Source of the DNA: Aquimarina megaterium XH134
GTDB lineage: Bacteria > Bacteroidota > Bacteroidia > Flavobacteriales > Flavobacteriaceae
Length of the DNA: 64,000 nucleotides
NCBI RefSeq assembly: GCF_000520975.1
Contig: NZ_JACB01000017.1
Span: forward strand, 1 to 64,000
Reading direction: 5' to 3'
The notes under the pieces were generated by a model. That model was not told the origin of the DNA. It searched no databases and worked only from the letters and a program-made list of their open reading frames with translations. Shown here in pieces: positions 61,725 through 64,000 of the stretch. The stretch's first letter is position 1; each line of letters opens with the position of its first letter. A program made the translations under genes and the position numbers.

Positions 61725-62225
61725 TTAATTTAAAGTAACATCCTCTAACATAGACTCAACTAATTCTAGTTGTTTCCCTTTGCCAGATAATTCTTTTCTT
61801 ACTACTTTTTCTGCAATCTCTACAGAAAGTCCAGCTACCTGATTCTTAAGATCTGCAATTGCTGCCTTTTTCTCACTAGCGATAGTAGCTTGTGCTTGTG
61901 CTACAATTTTATCGGCTTCTGCCTGCGCTTCAGACTTAGCATCTGAAATCATATTTTCTTTAAGCTGTCTAGCTTCTTTAAGCATCCCATCACGTTCTGC
62001 TCTCGCTTCATTTAAGATTCGCTCATTATCTGCCTGAAGGTTTTGCATTTCTTTTCTTGCCTCTTCTGCAGATTCTAATGCATTTTTGATTCCTTCTTCG
62101 CGGTTGCTAACAGCCTCTAAAATAGGTTTCCATGCAAATTTCCTTAATAATAATAGTAAACCTACAAAGATTAAAATCTGCCAGAAAAACAGACCAAACG
62201 AAAAATCATTTATTAACTTCTCCAT
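61725..62225 (-). CDS. atpF: ATP synthase F0 b subunit
   Basis: A 166-residue protein: one N-terminal membrane helix (FSFGLFFWQILIFVGLLLLL) and a long charged coiled coil (SAEEARKEMQNLQADNERIL) forming the peripheral stalk. Follows atpE with an intervening hairpin. Confidence 0.97.
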   Translation of the reverse strand: MEKLINDFSFGLFFWQILIFVGLLLLLRKFAWKPILEAVSNREEGIKNALESAEEARKEMQNLQADNERILNEARAERDGMLKEARQLKENMISDAKSEAQAEADKIVAQAQATIASEKKAAIADLKNQVAGLSVEIAEKVVRKELSGKGKQLELVESMLEDVTLN

Positions 62226-62273
62226 TATTAATTATATTAATTTCTTTAGTGTTTAATTTTAAAAAATCTAATT

Positions 62274-62308
62274 AACAACAGCTATAACCAACCGTTATAG
62301 CTGTTGTT
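62274..62308. repeat. Stem-loop between atpE and atpF
   Basis: AACAACAGCTATAAC (62274-62288), loop CAACC, GTTATAGCTGTTGTT (62294-62308): 15-bp perfect stem 6 bp past the atpE stop. No U-tract on the minus strand. It may protect the atpE mRNA 3' end, allowing more c subunit than the neighbours; this is inference. Confidence 0.88.
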
Positions 62309-62314
62309 TGTAAA

Positions 62315-63615
<1,301 letters not shown>

Positions 63616-63648
63616 TACGCGTAAAATTTCGGTTCCTAAATTTCGGTG

Positions 63649-63656
63649 CAAATGTA
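63649..63656 (-). promoter_or_regulatory. -7 promoter box of the ATP synthase operon
   Basis: On the minus strand TACATTTG, an exact TAnnTTTG match, about 33 bp upstream of the chosen atpB start. A -33 TTTG is not clear (TTTAAGAATC lies near the expected place). Confidence 0.65.
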
Positions 63657-63737
63657 CATAATTATGTTAGATTCTTAAACTATTTTGACTAAATAAGTTT
63701 AAGATTATTGTAAAATGATTAAGTTTCTGAAAATCAA

Positions 63738-63998
63738 TTATTTATCAGAATTCAAAATCTTCGAGACATAATAGACTTCGAGGATTAAACAGATTAGATA
63801 GGCTATAAAAAAATCGAGAAAGACATTTTTATTGATTTCGAAATCACTAAGCTTACTGATAGCAATAAAAACTCCTATTTTTATAAGACTACCTGCCATA
63901 AAAATAAAACCAAGTTGGTCTTTAAATTTTTTACTTAGTAACAGTATAATGAAAGTAAACACAAAGGTAAATATGCTATTGAATATATATGAAAGCTT
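63738..63998 (-). CDS. AtpI/DUF6168-like small membrane protein, partial at window edge
   Basis: A membrane protein with three or so helices (FTFIILLLSKKFKDQLGFIF; AGSLIKIGVFIAISKL; FFIAYLICLILEVYYVSKIL). A GTG at 63962 could be a start, but the frame stays open to the end of the window (KLSYIFNSIFTFV precedes it), so the gene probably continues beyond. Position just upstream of atpB and helix pattern fit the DUF6168/AtpI-like proteins that flavobacteria encode there, thought to help assemble the F0 part. Confidence 0.7.
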   Translation of the reverse strand, partial: KLSYIFNSIFTFVFTFIILLLSKKFKDQLGFIFMAGSLIKIGVFIAISKLSDFEINKNVFLDFFIAYLICLILEVYYVSKILNSDK

Positions 63999-64000
63999 GA

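Overview
The window is AT-rich chromosomal DNA from a marine-type member of the Bacteroidota, most likely family Flavobacteriaceae (an Aquimarina-like genome would fit, but genus is a guess). The support is the ATP synthase cluster without beta/epsilon subunits (atpB-E-F-H-A-G), a SPOR protein with an HU/CCDC81-like N-terminus, a DUF4292/EnvC/flippase/dut cluster typical of flavobacteria, and TAnnTTTG-type -7 promoter boxes.

Left part (about 1-42 kb) is accessory DNA. From about 1.3 to 37 kb it is a long, almost entirely plus-strand series of one-gene (rarely two-gene) units. Each is separated from the next by an imperfect palindrome that begins with YAAC just after a stop codon and ends with (C)GTTR/(C)ATTR just before the next start. 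These look like integron attC sites, and the layout is that of a cassette cluster without an integrase (CALIN-like). I recognise three separator families: short (55-75 nt, some with a GCCGCCTTCGGC tip), long (about 140-175 nt, with shared inner sequence), and a hairpin family reading AAATAAAGG...CTTTATTT that ends in TTGTTG/TTGTTA. Cassette cargo includes DUF1963, SUFU, DUF2750 and several unknown small proteins (candidate toxin-immunity or stress genes), a CPBP protease, a permuted acyl-carrier-like protein, a histidine-phosphatase relative, a methyltransferase, an S15 peptidase, lipoproteins and small membrane proteins. The standout cargo is a 1052-aa single-chain SIR2-APAZ-MID-PIWI prokaryotic Argonaute (14670-17828), a predicted NAD-depleting phage/plasmid defence gene. 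An HNH/DUF3427-like protein with a Nudix hydrolase (33617-34934) is a second defence-like unit.

The array is interrupted by minus-strand material: a LytS/LytTR two-component pair with a TonB-dependent-type outer membrane protein (5.5-10 kb), and a conserved unknown gene with a GC-rich structured 3' end (18.7-19.6 kb). A two-component NarL-type system (2.45-4.46 kb) is also embedded. From 36.9 to 43.4 kb come a hydrolase, Crp-like and AraC-like regulators, a LamG protein, and a coupled membrane peptide/sterol-desaturase/SnoaL-like operon.

Right part (43.4-64 kb) is core genome: a Sel1 lipoprotein, dprA, the SPOR/HU protein, an acyl-CoA thioesterase, and a second fabF-type synthase controlled by a TetR regulator with two matching operators. 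Then follow the envelope cluster (flippase, dut, nucleotidyltransferase, TPR, DUF4292, degenerate EnvC), an M1 aminopeptidase, and the ATP synthase operon ending in a strong terminator. I saw no rRNA, tRNA, CRISPR array, transposase or integrase.
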